Below are positions 44,921 through 58,481 of a stretch of DNA of 64,000 bases, piece by piece. The stretch comes from Girardinichthys multiradiatus (lineage: Eukaryota; Chordata; Actinopteri; Cyprinodontiformes; Goodeidae): positions 38,690,675 to 38,754,674 of the forward strand of contig NC_061812.1 in the NCBI RefSeq assembly GCF_021462225.1, read 5' to 3'. Both the position numbers and the translations under genes were made by a program. The notes beneath the pieces are model-generated. The model was not told the DNA's origin and made no database searches. It saw only the letters and a program-made list of their open reading frames with translations. Every line of letters starts with the position of its first letter. The first letter of the stretch is position 1.

Positions 44921-46554
44921 TGGAAGCAATTGCATTACATGGTGCAGATAGCCCTGTAACTATAGCAGGGAGACTTGCAGTGCTCAAGTAATTAATTCAT
45001 CAATGAGTGACAGTTAAGCTGTGGGGCTCACTCGTCCTTAATAAACAGATAGAAGTAAATTTATGTGGAAGTTCACGGCGCTTTTTTTCTGTTTCTTCCT
45101 GCTTTTGCTTCATTTCGGCTGACACTCATGCATGTGCATTTATACATACTGCAGTTGTTGCAGTTGCTGCCCGCAGCCATGCTTTTATTTATATTCCTAA
45201 CGTCTTTGGAGTCCTCCTAAAGTTGTCTTGCACTTGAAGGAGGATCCATCAAGACGGTAGAGGAGAAAACAACAGAGGAGCAGAGGTCAATTGAGAGCGC
45301 GGTGCACATCAGAGGAAACAATGGCTGCTAAATTATTGAGTCCTTCCTGTCCCATCAGCTATTTGTCCCACGCCTAATGGGTTTCCTTCTCCAAAAGGCA
45401 GCATGTGGGAGAGGAAAAGAGAAGGAATTTACTTCCCTGTTTTCAGAGGTGGAAATAAATATACTGGGCTTTTTGCCTTAAGAGAGGAGGGTTCTGTCTC
45501 ATCTCGTGTAAGACATCTCTTCAGACTTTTACTTTCACTTTGGCCTCTAATAACACTTTACTGGATACATTTTGACAGCTTTAAACTATTAATTAATGGT
45601 CTTGAACAGTGAAATTCCAGCCATACAGTGAAAAATCCTGTTATAATCTAAACAGTCATTTCCTCATACATATATATTGAAAGGGCTGTACTGCCAGGTT
45701 GTCTTAACTGTTACTGTCTGCAACTATAGCGATCAATCTGCAACCTCTCTTTGATTAATGCACTCTTACCCCCTACAGCTTTTTAGATTTAACTCTCATC
45801 ACACCTCAACGGTCAAGATGAGTTCAGCACAAGCAAGTATACACACATATCCACACACATATCAGATATGTTTACAGTCAGGAAGCCAGCCTCTGGACAC
45901 ACAACACCGTGTCTACACAAACATTTTTAACAAATTTCCAGAGCCGGTGTGTGCTCCTGTGGGGTTTATTGGGTAGGACAAAGTCATGCTGCGAGTTCAG
46001 GATTCTCAGTCTGTCAAGCTGGCAGTCAGGACTCTGCAGGTGTCTCCTCAACACAAAAGCGAAGTCAAGGGCCAATAAACAGCAGCAAAAAAAAAAAACA
46101 GGAGCCAAATCGATAGCAAGACCACACATTCTCCCTGCACTCAGTTCAGAATCTTCTTAATCGCTTGGAAGTTTGGCCGCTCCTCGCCCACGGCAATGAA
46201 TTCACATGCACCCTCACACCTCAGCCACAGGAAAGTGTCACACTGTGGGCTGCAAGCATCTTGTTCTAAAATTGTTACATCAGTCCATATGCTTGCCCAG
46301 AACTTACAACAGTTGTTACGAAGGGTCTGTTTGGGTATCTTTGTTGTCAGATTGTTTAAATCAGCACAGAGGGAACAAACTGAGCTTCAGTTTTCCAAAT
46401 GTTCTTCTTTTCAAGGTGTCAGCTGTTTATGTAATTTGTTAAATTAGTAATATTCTCTCTCATTGGGTATTATTTTGAAATGAATACTGATAAGGAGGGA
46501 TATACTGATATTTTTCATTTTAAGTTTGGGTTGTTGTTCAAGAACCCCAGAAGA
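44921..46554. other. No recognisable feature
   Basis: Noncoding sequence. The 83-codon ORFs around 45878-46160 and 46196-46447 lie on opposite or overlapping frames and show no domain. Confidence 0.45.
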
Positions 46555-47545
46555 CAATAAAGGTACAGCTTACAAAATTTGAATATCACGAAATATTCTT
46601 GTCATTCATATCCTAAAGTAAAACTCATTTATTATATAGATTCATTACACATAGAGTGAACTAGTTTAAACATATATTTCTTGTAATTTTGATGGTAATG
46701 GCTTACAGATAACGAAAACCCCAAATTCAGTGTCTCAGAAAATTTGAATATTACATAAGATTAATCAAGTATGTTCATTACTATGCACTCGATACTTGGT
46801 TGGGGCTATTCTGGTATTAATTACTGCATCATTGTAACATGGCATGGAAGCAATCAGCCTGTGGTCCTGCTGAGGCCCATGGTGCTTTGATAGTGGCCTT
46901 CAGGTCATCTGCAATGTTGGGTTTGGTGTCTCTCATCTTCCTCTAGACAATACCCCAACAGATTATCTATGGGTTCAGGCCAGTTTGCTGGCCTACCAAG
47001 CACAGTGACATCATGGTCACTGAACCAGCTTTACATACTTTTGGCAGTGTGGGCAGGAGCCAAGTCCTGCTAGAAAATGAAATCCGCATCTCCATAACGC
47101 TCCTCAGCTCCTCAGCAGGAGAAAGCAGGCTTAGTGACCTTGGTTTCCAAATGAAATACAAACTTCACTTCCATCTGATAAGAGACCGTTTTTTTCTTCT
47201 TAGCCTAGGTAAGACACTTCTGACATTGTCTCTGGTTCAGGAGTGGCTTGCCACAAAAATTTTAACATTCGTAGCCATCTGTAGGGTTTGTCTGTGCATA
47301 ATGGCTTTTAAAGCACTGACTCCAGCTTTAGTTCACTCATTGTAAAGCTCCCCCAAATTCTTAAATAGATTTTACTGCAGTTATTCCTGTTGCTGGAGCA
47401 CCTTTTTCTGCCACACTTTTTTTTTCTACTCAACCTTCTATGAATATGTAACGTTTCTTAAACACTGAATTTAGGGTTTTCAGTGTCTGAAATGAGTGAC
47501 AAAATACTGAATTTTTTCACGATATAATCACTACTCTAATTCTTT
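46555..47545 (-). mobile_element. Tc1-like transposon (family D), minus orientation
   Basis: The antisense transposase blocks are well kept: 'GGCATGGAAGCAATCAGCCT', 'TTCAGGTCATCTGCAATGTT', 'CAGTGTGGGCAGGAGCCAAG', 'CTGGTTCAGGAGTGGCTTGC'. The ends carry 'ACAAAATTTGAATATCACG' and its inverted relative near 47520. A central deletion removes the first catalytic Asp region. This family differs from family A and from the SB-like copies. It is inactive. Confidence 0.8.
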
Positions 47546-48811
47546 GAGCTATGCTTGTACATTGAAATTTGTGGTTTTATTATGGCAAAATGTGGAAAAG
47601 TTTATATAGCTCAACAGAGACAGTAACTCTAAAGGAAGCACTATGCTCTGTGGACATGGAACATGAAGACTAGCAGTAACTTGCATCATCAGTCTAGTTG
47701 TGTTTTTAAGAGGGACACTACAGGCTGAGATCAAGCAAAGATATTGTTTTCATGTAGGGTACACAACTCTGATGTGAACCCTGGATCAGTCTTTCAATCA
47801 TTCCAGGTTGGATTCAGCTTTAGGTTGCTCAGTAAAAATTACATTTTATTGCCTTACAACATTTGCACTTGTTTTTTCTGTACACTATAAAATAAACGCA
47901 TAGTTAAAAATGATTGCACATATATACACATATACACAAACCTCCAAGGTGCAAAATGTCTTGAGTTATTTTCAAATTGGAATATATTTTTAATGTAGAG
48001 ATGGCAGAGGTCTGTAGCTGGGCTGGTATTTCTTTAACCTAGCAGTTTGAACAGTCAGAAGTCAGTCTTAGCCTAGAGCCGTCGCAATAAAACAGTCAGA
48101 GGAGCACAGTCCACCAAAGAGTTGGTTGATAAGAATAACCCATGAAGAAGGTAACAAAACAGCGAAGGGATTTAGGTTAAAACTAATGAGTTTTATTATT
48201 CAGTTACTTGGTTTGTCTTTGCAGTGCTAGCAACTGCCTTGGCATGCAGTTTTACATTAAAAATGTTAAGATTAGGTAAATAAAGATCACAACCTTATAA
48301 TTTCTAATACAATTTGTTTTGGAAAATTCACAGCACATAAAAAATTGTTTATAAAATATTGCCTTCCTATTTTGACTTTATGACCAATCTTTTGGTCAAA
48401 CTATGGATATTACCTAGCATTAGCTTGTTCTAACTCCTTAGTATACTTGGTTTTGTCTGCTATGAGACATTTAGTTCAATGGGTAAATCATACGTACATT
48501 AGCGATGTTTTGCACCCATTTTGACAATTGATGATCAAAATGATAAAAAAAAAAAAATTATGCAACTTCAATAAATCCTGTCTAAGTAGCTCATAAGTAG
48601 TTTAGTTTGATCAGGGGCCCTAATCTCTGTTTAATATTCATAAGAGTCAACTGGTCCATGTATATTAAATTAAATGTAGGATTTGAGCATTTTTATGATT
48701 CTTGATCTACAGAATTTCTTAACATACTTAAACTGTCACCAGATTGTTTCCTACAGTATCTTTCCATAAATACTGGCATATTGAAAACTATATATTACGT
48801 AGGTCTATACA
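47546..48811. other. No recognisable feature
   Basis: AT-rich noncoding sequence, with no domain or repeat recognised. Confidence 0.45.
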
Positions 48812-49310
48812 AAGTAAAAGTAAGGTAAAATGTTATTTCTATGGCTCCTTTCACAGACATATACATCACAAAGTGCTTTACAACAGCAAAGTATTTAAAA
48901 CACAAAACACATTAGGCAAAAGCATTTCTGAATAAAAATGTCTTTAGTTGTATCTTAAGAGTCTGTTGAGTCTGTCCAGCATAGGGACAATGGGAGAGTG
49001 TTGCAGAGCCTTGGAGCCACTGCCTGAAAAGCGGGGTCTCCACAGGTCTTAAAACAGGTTTGTGGTATCGCCAACAATATTTGATATGAAGACCCATGAA
49101 GAGTCCAAGTGTACATAGAGGATCCAAAAGGTCCAGAATGTATTCAGGGGCCTGGCCTTGGATTGCCCTGAAGGTTAAAACCAAAATTTTGAAATTATTC
49201 CTGAAATAAGAGGGAGCCAGTGCAGGGAGGCCAGAACAGGAGTTATGTGTGCTCTTTTTGTCAAGAGCCTCACTGCAGCGTTCTGCACAGACACAAGGCA
49301 GAACGTAAAT
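48812..49310 (-). pseudogene. L2-clade LINE 3' fragment
   Basis: The minus-strand frame 48912-49184 reads 'VLTFRAIQGQAPEYILDLLD' and ends 'QQTLKIQLKTFLFRNAFA', the C-terminal signature of L2 reverse transcriptase proteins. Upstream on the same strand 'SVQNAAVRLLTK' and 'ITPVLASLHWLP' appear in shifted frames. The 3' end reaches the 'CTTTGTGATGTATATGTCTG' UTR and a 'TTACCTTACTTTTAC' tail. The copy is 5'-truncated after the RT core. Confidence 0.8.
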
Positions 49311-52300
49311 GAGTAAATGAAAGGGAAATGGGGAACATCAACTTACATCTGTGAAGCATGTTGGTTGTTTTGGATGCAGTCTTGTTCTGAATACTGCATG
49401 AATAATGGGGTTAAAGGGTGTTGAATTCTGTTATCTCAGGTGTTCAGCAAATGTCATTGTCTCATTAGATTTTTCTGCATTTGGCAGATCTGCATTATTT
49501 CGCTATCTGATAATGAAATTTCAATGCTGAATGAGTGTCCCATGTCATATAACTATTTGCCTAATTAAACAGAAAGTAGGCCATGCTGTCAGTTTCCCTT
49601 GCAGTGTCAATCCAGCATACTAAGATGAATGAAGTATCTGGATACTATAGTGTGAAGGTAGTGGCATTATTGGGTCATTGCAGCGGTATCTGAGGTGCAG
49701 CTCCATCAATCATTAGCAGTGGTAAACACATCTGAATACATGGCCTGTGACAGCTGTGGTGCTAATGAAGCACAATTTGTTCTTTGTCTTAAAAAAATCA
49801 CCTTTATTGTGCTGAGTGATGTAAGTTAACAGATTTCTGGTAAAATGAAGTAATTGTTATGGATGCCAGCACTACTCCAGGTGAACCTTTTAAAAAATCA
49901 GATAGAAATAATCACAATATAAATGCCATATGAAGGACTACATGGATGAATTTGAAGTTTCTAGCTCAAGGCACTTGGAAGCTAAAGCAAATGACAGCTT
50001 TTCCAAATATTTCTCAACTTACTGATTTACAATGTGATTTTTTCAGATAATATCTACTTTTTGTCCAAATTCGTATACAACACATGCAATTAATTTTAGA
50101 TACTGTGTTGGAATACACTGCTTAATTATGCAATCTGTTTTCAGGATTCCTGTTGCTGACAGTTCTACGATAGCATAGTTCATCTTTAATAATTGCATCA
50201 ATGAAGCAACGGCTCAATTATTAACCACTGCAGAGATCATTATTTAGCAGCAATAGATGGGCTTGAATATCACATGTAAAAACATTTTACTAAACAACAG
50301 TGAACATAATTCTAATATAATGCAACAGCTCAAGTCAAAATTAAAATGAAAGGATGTTTTACTCCCACAACCATTGTAACTGTCAATGACATACATCTGA
50401 TTTAATTACTACAGAATCTGTGTCAGACTTATATTATCTGTGATCATATTTCCTGCATAAATTCAGGTTTTTAGTAGAAACTGTACATGACACCACAGAA
50501 AGCTTTTGCTTCTAATACAACGCAGAATGTATTTTTTTATATTTCCCATGCAGGATTTATGGGTGTGAAATGGCTCGGCAGATAAAAGCCGACTTCTAAG
50601 ATGCCCCTTCTCAGAGAAAGGAGAAAAATAAAAGAGACACTGCGATATCCCCTGTGTAAGATCTGTTTTACACAACATTTAAATGAGAAATTGTGTATCT
50701 TTTTTAACACTTCTCAGTAGCCATTAAAGAGAATTTGTACAAACTCGCTAAGGTTTGGAGCACCATTGCTATACGCAAGTGGCTAACCACCATTATTACA
50801 TCTGGGGTCTGAACAATTACGAGGGACCATGTTCTTGTGAATATGTGTCACATTAAATTTGTCCTGACAGCAACGAAGGAGGGAGGCGAGGACAGGAATG
50901 CTGTAGGGATTATTTGTTGAGCTCGGGAGCCCATTTCTTCAAGGCATTAGCTGCCTGGTGGAGCACTGAGCAGCTGACAGGGAACCATGACACAGCGTGT
51001 TGGACCATTTGGGAGTGTTACAAAAGAACACACTTGAACGTTTTGTGTGTGAGAAGTGCAACTTAGACATCTCAGAAAAACAGTATGCTTATTGTTAACA
51101 AACTGGAAAGAAACAGCCCAGTAGCTCAAATGAAATTGGTTGCATGTTAATTATGGTGTGGTTTATTACAAAAAGCCTAAAACCATAAAATCTGAAGAGT
51201 CACTGATTGGTTTAAAATGCAGAAATAATATGTAAACCATCTGTTGCAGCCTTGTAATGAGAGGTAAACCTAAAGGAACATGTACAAACGATTTTATGCC
51301 AACATGTTCACCACTACCATAAAAGCATCACGTTAGAGAGTGTATTTTGAAAGAGTGCAACTTTATCCCTCCATCATAAATCAAAATGATCAAATTAAAG
51401 TCCAACACATGGTCTAACAACTTACCAAAACTCTATTTTGTACCATAATGACACACAAGAGTTTTGCTTTCTATGTACCTCAGTTTTTGAAAGTTTCGGT
51501 ACAGGTACAACAGCAATTAGAAGCAATTGCTAAATACTAGGTTTGTTGTAATTTAACGAGAAAAAACCCTTATGTAAACAGGGAGAGAAATACCCTAGAA
51601 ATTCATTTTTGTTGGATGAAACAGTGGTTACAACATTAAAGGTCAGTATAAACTTTTCTAGAACTTTCAAAATAAATTGCATTAACCAACTTCCAGCTCA
51701 GCCCAGGAGTAGGAGGAGTCAGAGTTGGAATCTTTGACCCAAAGTCTCCTTTCCCCCTCGGTCTCATTCCAGCTGCAGACAGCGGCTAATGGAGGGACCA
51801 GAGCACGTGTCAGCTAAGCTTGAAGCTCACGGGCAAGTAAGGTTTCTTCTTTGAAGAATCCTTGGATCCAAAAGTGACTACGATCATGTCGATCATATGC
51901 AACAAAGTTAAGTCATAATTTTGTTGCTTGAGTATCCAGCATTCATTTATAAAAAAGGGTGTAACAAGACAAGTGTGGCTTGAGGTGTGTTCTGAGGCAT
52001 CCAGAAGCAGCCCTATTCGAAGCGGACTTTTCTCACGGCCTGGAGAACAAGGCATCGGGACTGCAGCATTGCACACCTTCCTGCGTGCATGTCCAGGGTG
52101 TGAGAGCTACCCCCACTGAAGGAGCCGAACGTGCCTTTGTTGTACAGGATGGCTGGGCCGGCAACCGGCCAATGCCCCCACTAGCTGCAACGCTGGCCCC
52201 TTTGTTAATGCCCACACGTGGATTAACGGACAGCTCCGCTTCCCTCAACTTGTCACCCAGGACATCTTTCCTTCAGCACGGTTCACGTAAGAGGTAGTGT

Positions 52301-52394
52301 TTGAGCAGAGAAGATTAGTTTAGAATGAAATAATCTAAATAATGTTCTTTTTTCATGATGTTTGGTTGTTGTTTGTGTTAAGAAAACTCTGCTA
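49311..52394. other. No recognisable feature
   Basis: About 3 kb without an identified element. A GC-richer patch at 51700-52300 contains a 105-codon plus-strand ORF (51980-52297) and antisense ORFs without domains. It could be a diverged repeat or a lone exon, but nothing supports a product. Confidence 0.4.
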
Positions 52395-52520
52395 AGGTAA
52401 GGTAAGGTAAGGTGAGATGAGGTGAGGTGAGGTGAGGTGAGGTAAGGTAAGGTAAGTTTATTTATTCAGCGCTTTTCAGCAACGAGACACTCAAAGCGCT
52501 AAGTGCTAGTAGACTAGCTG
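52395..52520 (-). repeat. Pentanucleotide microsatellite at an L2-like LINE tail
   Basis: About twelve units of AGGTA/AGGTG (52395-52456) precede 'TTTATTTATTCAGCGCTTTT' and 'CACTCAAAGCGCT'. On the minus strand this is a LINE 3' UTR end (AGCGCTT...AATAAA) followed by a TTACC/TCACC tail, as in L2-type elements. The tail has grown into a microsatellite with a homogeneous GGTGA core flanked by GGTAA units. Confidence 0.75.
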
Positions 52521-55265
52521 CTCAGCTAATGATGTATTCTGTGTTGAGTTTTTAAAGTTCAGATAAACTTTATTTAAAGGGTGGTTTTTAAACACAGATT
52601 GGCCATAACGAGCTATCAATGCTTATGCATTTTGATCCTTTTATCAATGGTATTTTAAAGGTATCTGTTTGATTTTAAAGGCATGGCAATTTTTTTTAGC
52701 TTCAACTGCTAACCCGTAAGGTAACACATAACTTATGACTGCCATCTTATAAATCTAATAAAAATAATTTATCCAGAAAGATTGTTGGTTTCCAATCTAG
52801 GAAAATAATATTTCCCTAAATATCATTTTACTAAATCTGATAGCTAATTAAACCCCATTAAGACTCATTTTTCCAAAAAGGTTTGGTTCTTATTCAAGAT
52901 AAAATGTCCTTAAATATTATTTTAATATTTTCTTAAATATTATTGAACTAAATAAGGGCAGGTAATTAAACACCATTAAGAATTAGTCATCCAGAAGGTT
53001 GGTTTTATTCAGCAAATAATTATTTTAATTGCTGAGTATTTCTTATAGAATGTAGCTCCTCACCTTTACTCTGTAATTTCCAACGAGTTGCCAATATTTC
53101 CAAATCCAGCATGTCCAATGACAGAGACTGAAAGTTCAGAATTATAAAACAGAGCAACTTTGCTCTAAAACATCCAACCTTCATGTTATTTTCTTATGGT
53201 CTTGTTCTCTCTCACTCTTTTGCCACCTGGATGAGCCACAGCAATTTGTGTGTCATAGTTTCCCTTTAAATAGCTTTTTGTCTCTGTGCTTCTTTTGACA
53301 CTAAACCCCTCACTAATAATGACAATCACTTACTTTGAATGTATTTTTGATGGATGTTATTGACTGAAGAAGACATAACGTTAGCTAATTTCATTATCAG
53401 TGAGCTGTTCAAAAAATTGGACAACACTATGTTAAGTGTTGCTGCAAGCGCAAGCAGCTCTCAGATATAGTGCACTCAGTAATCAGACAAAGATCACCAG
53501 TTAGGTCAAAACACATTAAATTGGTCTTATTCCATACAGTCTTTTTCTAAGTGCCCTTTAGTATCTTTTTTGCTACGCAAATAGAACTAAATAATAACAG
53601 TTTTTATGTATTTAGCCTTAACCTTTTCAAAACAAAGACAGCATAAAACCAAATAACTTATTGTAACACGGTAATATGAAAAGAAATAGGCTATATAGTT
53701 GAACTGTTACCTGGTGTGACACTGTTTGAACACCAGGTAGCACGTGTTAAGAACCAACTGGCGTCTTAAAAGAATGAATACTGCCTTCAGCATAAATATA
53801 CAAAAAGCCTTTCAAGGACTCTATTATATCATGACCTTGCATGCCATGCTTACTCTACTGCATAAGTATATCTGTAAACCTGACCTCTGTACACGAATGA
53901 TTAAAAATAAGCAGGTGGGTATTCAACCACCTATATGTCATGATCAACAGCTATTATTGTATTTGTTTGATGTGATGGATTGGGACAAATACATGTACTG
54001 CTACACACCCATAAGTGTGTATTATAAACCTTAAACACTCGCTTGTTCTGATATTTTGAAATTGTTCCTCAAAATTCTGAAATAAGAAAAGCCATGATTG
54101 TACTGGAATATAATGTTTTGATAACTGGAAAAAGAAAATCTCACAACCCCAGGCCACTAAAAAAAAGAAAAAATGCAAGTAGATAAACAATGCAGAAATG
54201 TATATCTCTACCCATACCCTTCTGTGTTATTTGTAAATAACTTTGCCCTTAAGGTTTGCTTTATTTGAAAGGACGGTGCTCCAAAACAACATTGCCATAG
54301 AATTTCAGATTGGTATTTTAACAGTGTGACCTTTGAGTGAGATGAATACATGAAGACAGCAGCGTTGGAGCCTGATGAATAGCTTGGGTCTTTTCCCAGC
54401 TGGGAGAGCAGATGCTGAGAGACAGAATGTGTTTTTCTATCCTCCTGCACTTCCTTTTTTCCCTCCCTGCATCTAATCTTATATTAGAGACTGGGGTTGG
54501 GGAGAGGAGGACGTGGAGAGTGTAGGGGCAGTTGTTTGGAAATGACACACTATTAACTGTCCTGGCGTTAATCTTAATGCTTCATGCTAGAGGATACACA
54601 CAATCCATTTTAATGCAATTAGCTCTTGCCAGGAAGGATGAGTTATTCAATGGAAGCATAATTGCATCCTCAAGTTTTTACACTGGTTCATTCCAGGGAT
54701 GTAATTACTTTCATACATGGTTTAACACATGGTGCCATTCAAACATGCAGCCTGCGAACAAACCAAAGCTCTCGCTGGGACACGTGCACAATCATATGGA
54801 ATTAAGTTGACAAGCAATACATCACACAATCACACAAGTTTACCTCATTATACAAAGTAGAAAAGTAAAATTGCCTGGCATCAAGTTTCATCAGTGCTTG
54901 CATTCACACTGAATCCCCAAACAGCGACCCCAGACACATCGGGCCTGGAGATTGATGGCCTGACTTTGGATGCATTACCCTGAGGGGGACAAACATGTCT
55001 TTCTGCTGTCTTCCAAAGTCATCGGGCTGCTTTGTTGCAACATCAGTGTAACAAAAGCACCAAATATTATAGTCTGATATTTCAGGGGAAAATAATGTGG
55101 GAATGCAAATCACACCCTGACAACTTCTTTTCTGTTTATCTCCTCTTACTTTTTTGTGATTTTGTCCCATGGTTTTCTAGAAAACCTCTAAGTCCTCCCA
55201 ACGTTTCTTGCTAAAATCTTGCTTTTTCTGTGTTTTAACATTTATTGGTTGAAAAAATAAACAGC
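52521..55265. other. No recognisable feature
   Basis: AT-rich noncoding sequence. Short ORFs at 53744-54034, 54208-54548 and 54532-54810 show no domain. Near 52840-52990 a motif like 'TAATTAAACCCCATTAAGA' recurs twice ('TAATTAAACACCATTAAGA'). Confidence 0.45.
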
Positions 55266-56476
55266 TACAGTGTCTGAAAAAAGTATTCATACCCCTTGTA
55301 CGTTTGTACTTATCATAACAAGTAACAACTTAGCATGTTACGACCACAAACTTCAATTTATTTTGTTGAGGTTTTATATGAAAACCAACAGAAAATAGTA
55401 TGAAGTTATGAAGTCGAAGAAAAATTATACATGGTTTTCATCTTTTTTTACAAATAAAACTCAACTTGTAGACTGGCCACCGTGATAGCCTTAAATAAAA
55501 TGTAGTGCAACCAGTTTTCTTCAGAAGTCACCTAATTTAGTCAATAAAGTCCGCGTTTGTCCTCTGTATAAATTTGACTGGATTGTGAAGGCCTCAGAGG
55601 TTTGTTTTAAAAACACCGGTGAACAAACAGTACTAAGAAACACACCAGGCAAGGATAATGTTTTAGAAAAGTATTAAGCGGGGTTACATTATAAAGCAAG
55701 TGTTGAACATCTTACAGAGAACTGTTCAATTCTTCATATGAAATTTGAAAGAGTATGGTATAACTGCAAACTGCTTCTCATAGTCCTTAATCCACCCTCC
55801 TCACAATTAAACATGGCATCATGGTGTGGAGAAGCTAATTTCAGGAGAGACGGTTAAGCTAGTCAGAGTTGACTGAGTTATGCACAGGGCCACTTTGGAG
55901 GAAAACTGTTAGAGGCTGCAAAAGACTTGAAGACTGAGGCAGAGGTTCACATTTCAGATGACAATGACCCTAATCATACAGCCAGAGCTAAAATGGAATT
56001 GTTTAGACCAAAATATTTCCATGTGTTAGATCGGCCTGTTCAAAGTTCAGAACCACTGTAAATTTAATTGAGAGTCTTTAACAAGACTTAAAAACTGATG
56101 TTGGCAGATTGTATCCATCCACTATGACTAAGCTTGAACTGCTTTGCAAGAAAAGAGGGGGCAAAAGATTTATCATTTAGATGTGCAAAGCTTTTTGATA
56201 TGTACCTCAAAAGATTTGCAGCAGTAATTACAATGAAAAATGATTTAACAAGATAGTGAGTCAGGAGAGTTGAATACAAATGCACACCACACTTCAGATT
56301 TTTATTTGTGAAATATCTGGAAAACCAATTAATATGTTCTTGCCACTTCAGTGATATGCACTAAATTGGGTTAGTCTATCACATAGAATACTATTAAGAC
56401 ATTGAAGTTTGTGGTTGTAACATGACAAAATATGAAGATGTTCAAGCATCATGAATAATTTTTCCAATCTGCTGTA
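55266..56476 (+). mobile_element. Tc1-like transposon (family A), sense orientation, both ends
   Basis: It starts TACAGTGTCTGAAAAAAGTA and ends near CAATCTGCTGTA. In order it shows the leader ('GCCTCAGAGGTTTG'), DNA-binding region ('GAGTATGGTATAACTGCAAA'), 'GGAAAACTGTTAGAGGCTGC', 'AATGACCCTAATCATACAGC' (second catalytic Asp region) and a 3' part ending 'AATGCACACCACACTTCAG'. A deletion removes the segment between the DNA-binding region and 'CATCATGGTGTGG'. Frameshifts and stops are abundant. Confidence 0.85.
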
Positions 56477-57933
56477 GTTGACAACTGCTGCTATTGTGCA
56501 ACCAACTAAGAGTTGTCTCTTTGACTTTGTTTAAATTTTCATCCTGCTTGCCTTGTACTGAATAACTCAAACACTAAGCCCCAGTCCCATTTCAAATTTA
56601 TTATTATTGTAAATCAGACAGAAGGCAAATAAGGAAGGCTTAAAGCAGTGTCCCTGTGAGGCCACTGCTTAACCAGTGATGTCTGTGCAAATAAAGGATT
56701 CTGTGCAGTGGGACAGGGAGAGAATAATCCCAGTGGGTTGCCAAGAGGGAGATTGTTCCTCAGTCCAAATCTGTAAATAATGGAGATGAAAGAGAACCAG
56801 GCCTAAGAATGATCTCAAGTGGCCCTGAGCAGCCCACGGGCCCAAGTCACAACCAGGGGGGGAAACAGAGGCCCTACATCCACCCACAACTCCAGTCCGA
56901 GCTTCCAGTTACATTTGGCAAGACAGCTAAGCTTAGCCATTTAGAATGAGGGGGTTGTTCAGTTGTTATGCAACTGTTTTACTTTTTCAGCTCATATTTC
57001 CTAGTGAACCAACTCACAGCTTTAGAAAGGAGAGCAGGATTACATTGCTTTGGGTTTAAAACTTTTTTTTCCCCTTTTGCCTATGAGTTGTTAGGTCAAA
57101 CCTAAATGTTAATAATTACACATAATGACAGTTATACATGCTTGGAAATTATTATGATGGCCAATCATAACCAATCAAAGAAGCACATGATCTTTACACA
57201 TACAAGCTGGTTGACTCTCACAGAAGTTGAAAAAATATGTTTGCACTTAACATGACTATGTACTTAGGTAAGCATGGATACCGCACGTTCTATTGAAGGT
57301 TACTGTGTCCTTCATAGTGTAGCCCTCTGTGTCATAATGCATTTACACCATACTGTGTGTACAAATTTCAGATAAGCTTTCTTTTATTTCTTTAAGCAAA
57401 CTCAACTTATCACTTGATGTTGTCCAAGACCCTTACTTTTACAGACCCCTCTGGAAAAATCCCTGCCAAACAATTTATATTAGCAGCAGAACTTGGAGCT
57501 GAGGCACTGCTCACATTTAGTATTGTCATGCATTACAGTGTACGATCACCTTTAGACGCCACCATGTACAGTTCCTTGTGAAATTATTAATTCCCTTCAA
57601 ACTGTTTCTAATTTTCTGATACAAAAATTATTCATTAACAATGGATTAGGGTATGAGCAATGACGTGACCAGTCAAACAGATCTTTTGAAATATTTCTCT
57701 ACTAACTTTATACATATAGACCAAGGGTGTCGAAAGAGTGACCCTTGGACCATTTATGGGCTTTAAAAGGATTGGGTGCTGCCCACAACCTTAATTCAAG
57801 AACACTACAAATTTCGGGCGCCACCACAGGTTGGTGCACGGGTCAAATTACACAGAGAAATAAAAAATCTTCCTTAAATGGAAAATGTTAGGTAGAACAC
57901 AAGATATTAATTGTTTATTAAACATGTTTTTAC
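56477..57933. other. Mostly unrecognised; one Tc1 terminus-like scrap
   Basis: Noncoding sequence. At 57567-57602, 'TACAGTTCCTTGTGAAATTA' and 'TTCCCTTCAAACTG' resemble a lone Tc1 family A terminus. No partner end was found nearby. Confidence 0.4.
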
Positions 57934-58481
57934 TGTCATTTTAGTGTAATTGTAAACAGGACCACAAACATCTAAAGAGCAGAATTGGGCACACCCATCA
58001 ATAAAACTTGCATAACGAAAGCGGGGAGCAGAAACAAAAAAAGGACTGGAAACGAAACTGGCTTGGCTCTAACTCTAGTAGACAGTAGATGAGATGACAG
58101 TTTAATGATCCAGCGACGAATTAACTGAACCAGGGGTATATATACATGTGAAGCTAGGAGACTGATTGGCAAAGTGCAGGTGGACCAAATGAAGCTGATG
58201 GCAGGCTGACTGTGGCAAGGAGTGGAAACAACATAAATGGGCTAAACAGAGAAGTGATCAAACTATCTAACCAAGGGAAGTTCTTACAGAACATGATCTA
58301 TAATGAATGATGAATAGAATACAAGAATAAGTTAGGAATAAAAGTGACACCTAGAAAACATATGTAATAATCAGCACTCAAACAAGAAACTAAACTTAAA
58401 GTAAATTAATCCTAAGCACCACATGGAAAACGATCATGAACAAAGTCCAAAACAAAACTCAAATACCCTCAGAACATGACA
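57934..58481 (-). mobile_element. Solo LTR, gypsy-like, minus orientation
   Basis: On the minus strand it begins TGTCATGTTCTGAGGG and ends AAAATGACA, with inverted TGTCAT/ATGACA termini and a length of 548 bp. It has a strong TATA-like 'ATGTATATATACCCC' (58134-58150) about 60% in and an AATAAAAC-like signal downstream in the usual LTR order. The flanks (TTTAC left, ATATA right) do not match, so the target duplication is lost or the ends are slightly off. Confidence 0.7.

Noticed and set aside
51980..52297. 105-codon ORF in a GC-richer patch, possible host exon
   Set aside because: Open frames exist on both strands here, and no motif, homologue or convincing splice-site pair could be recognised.
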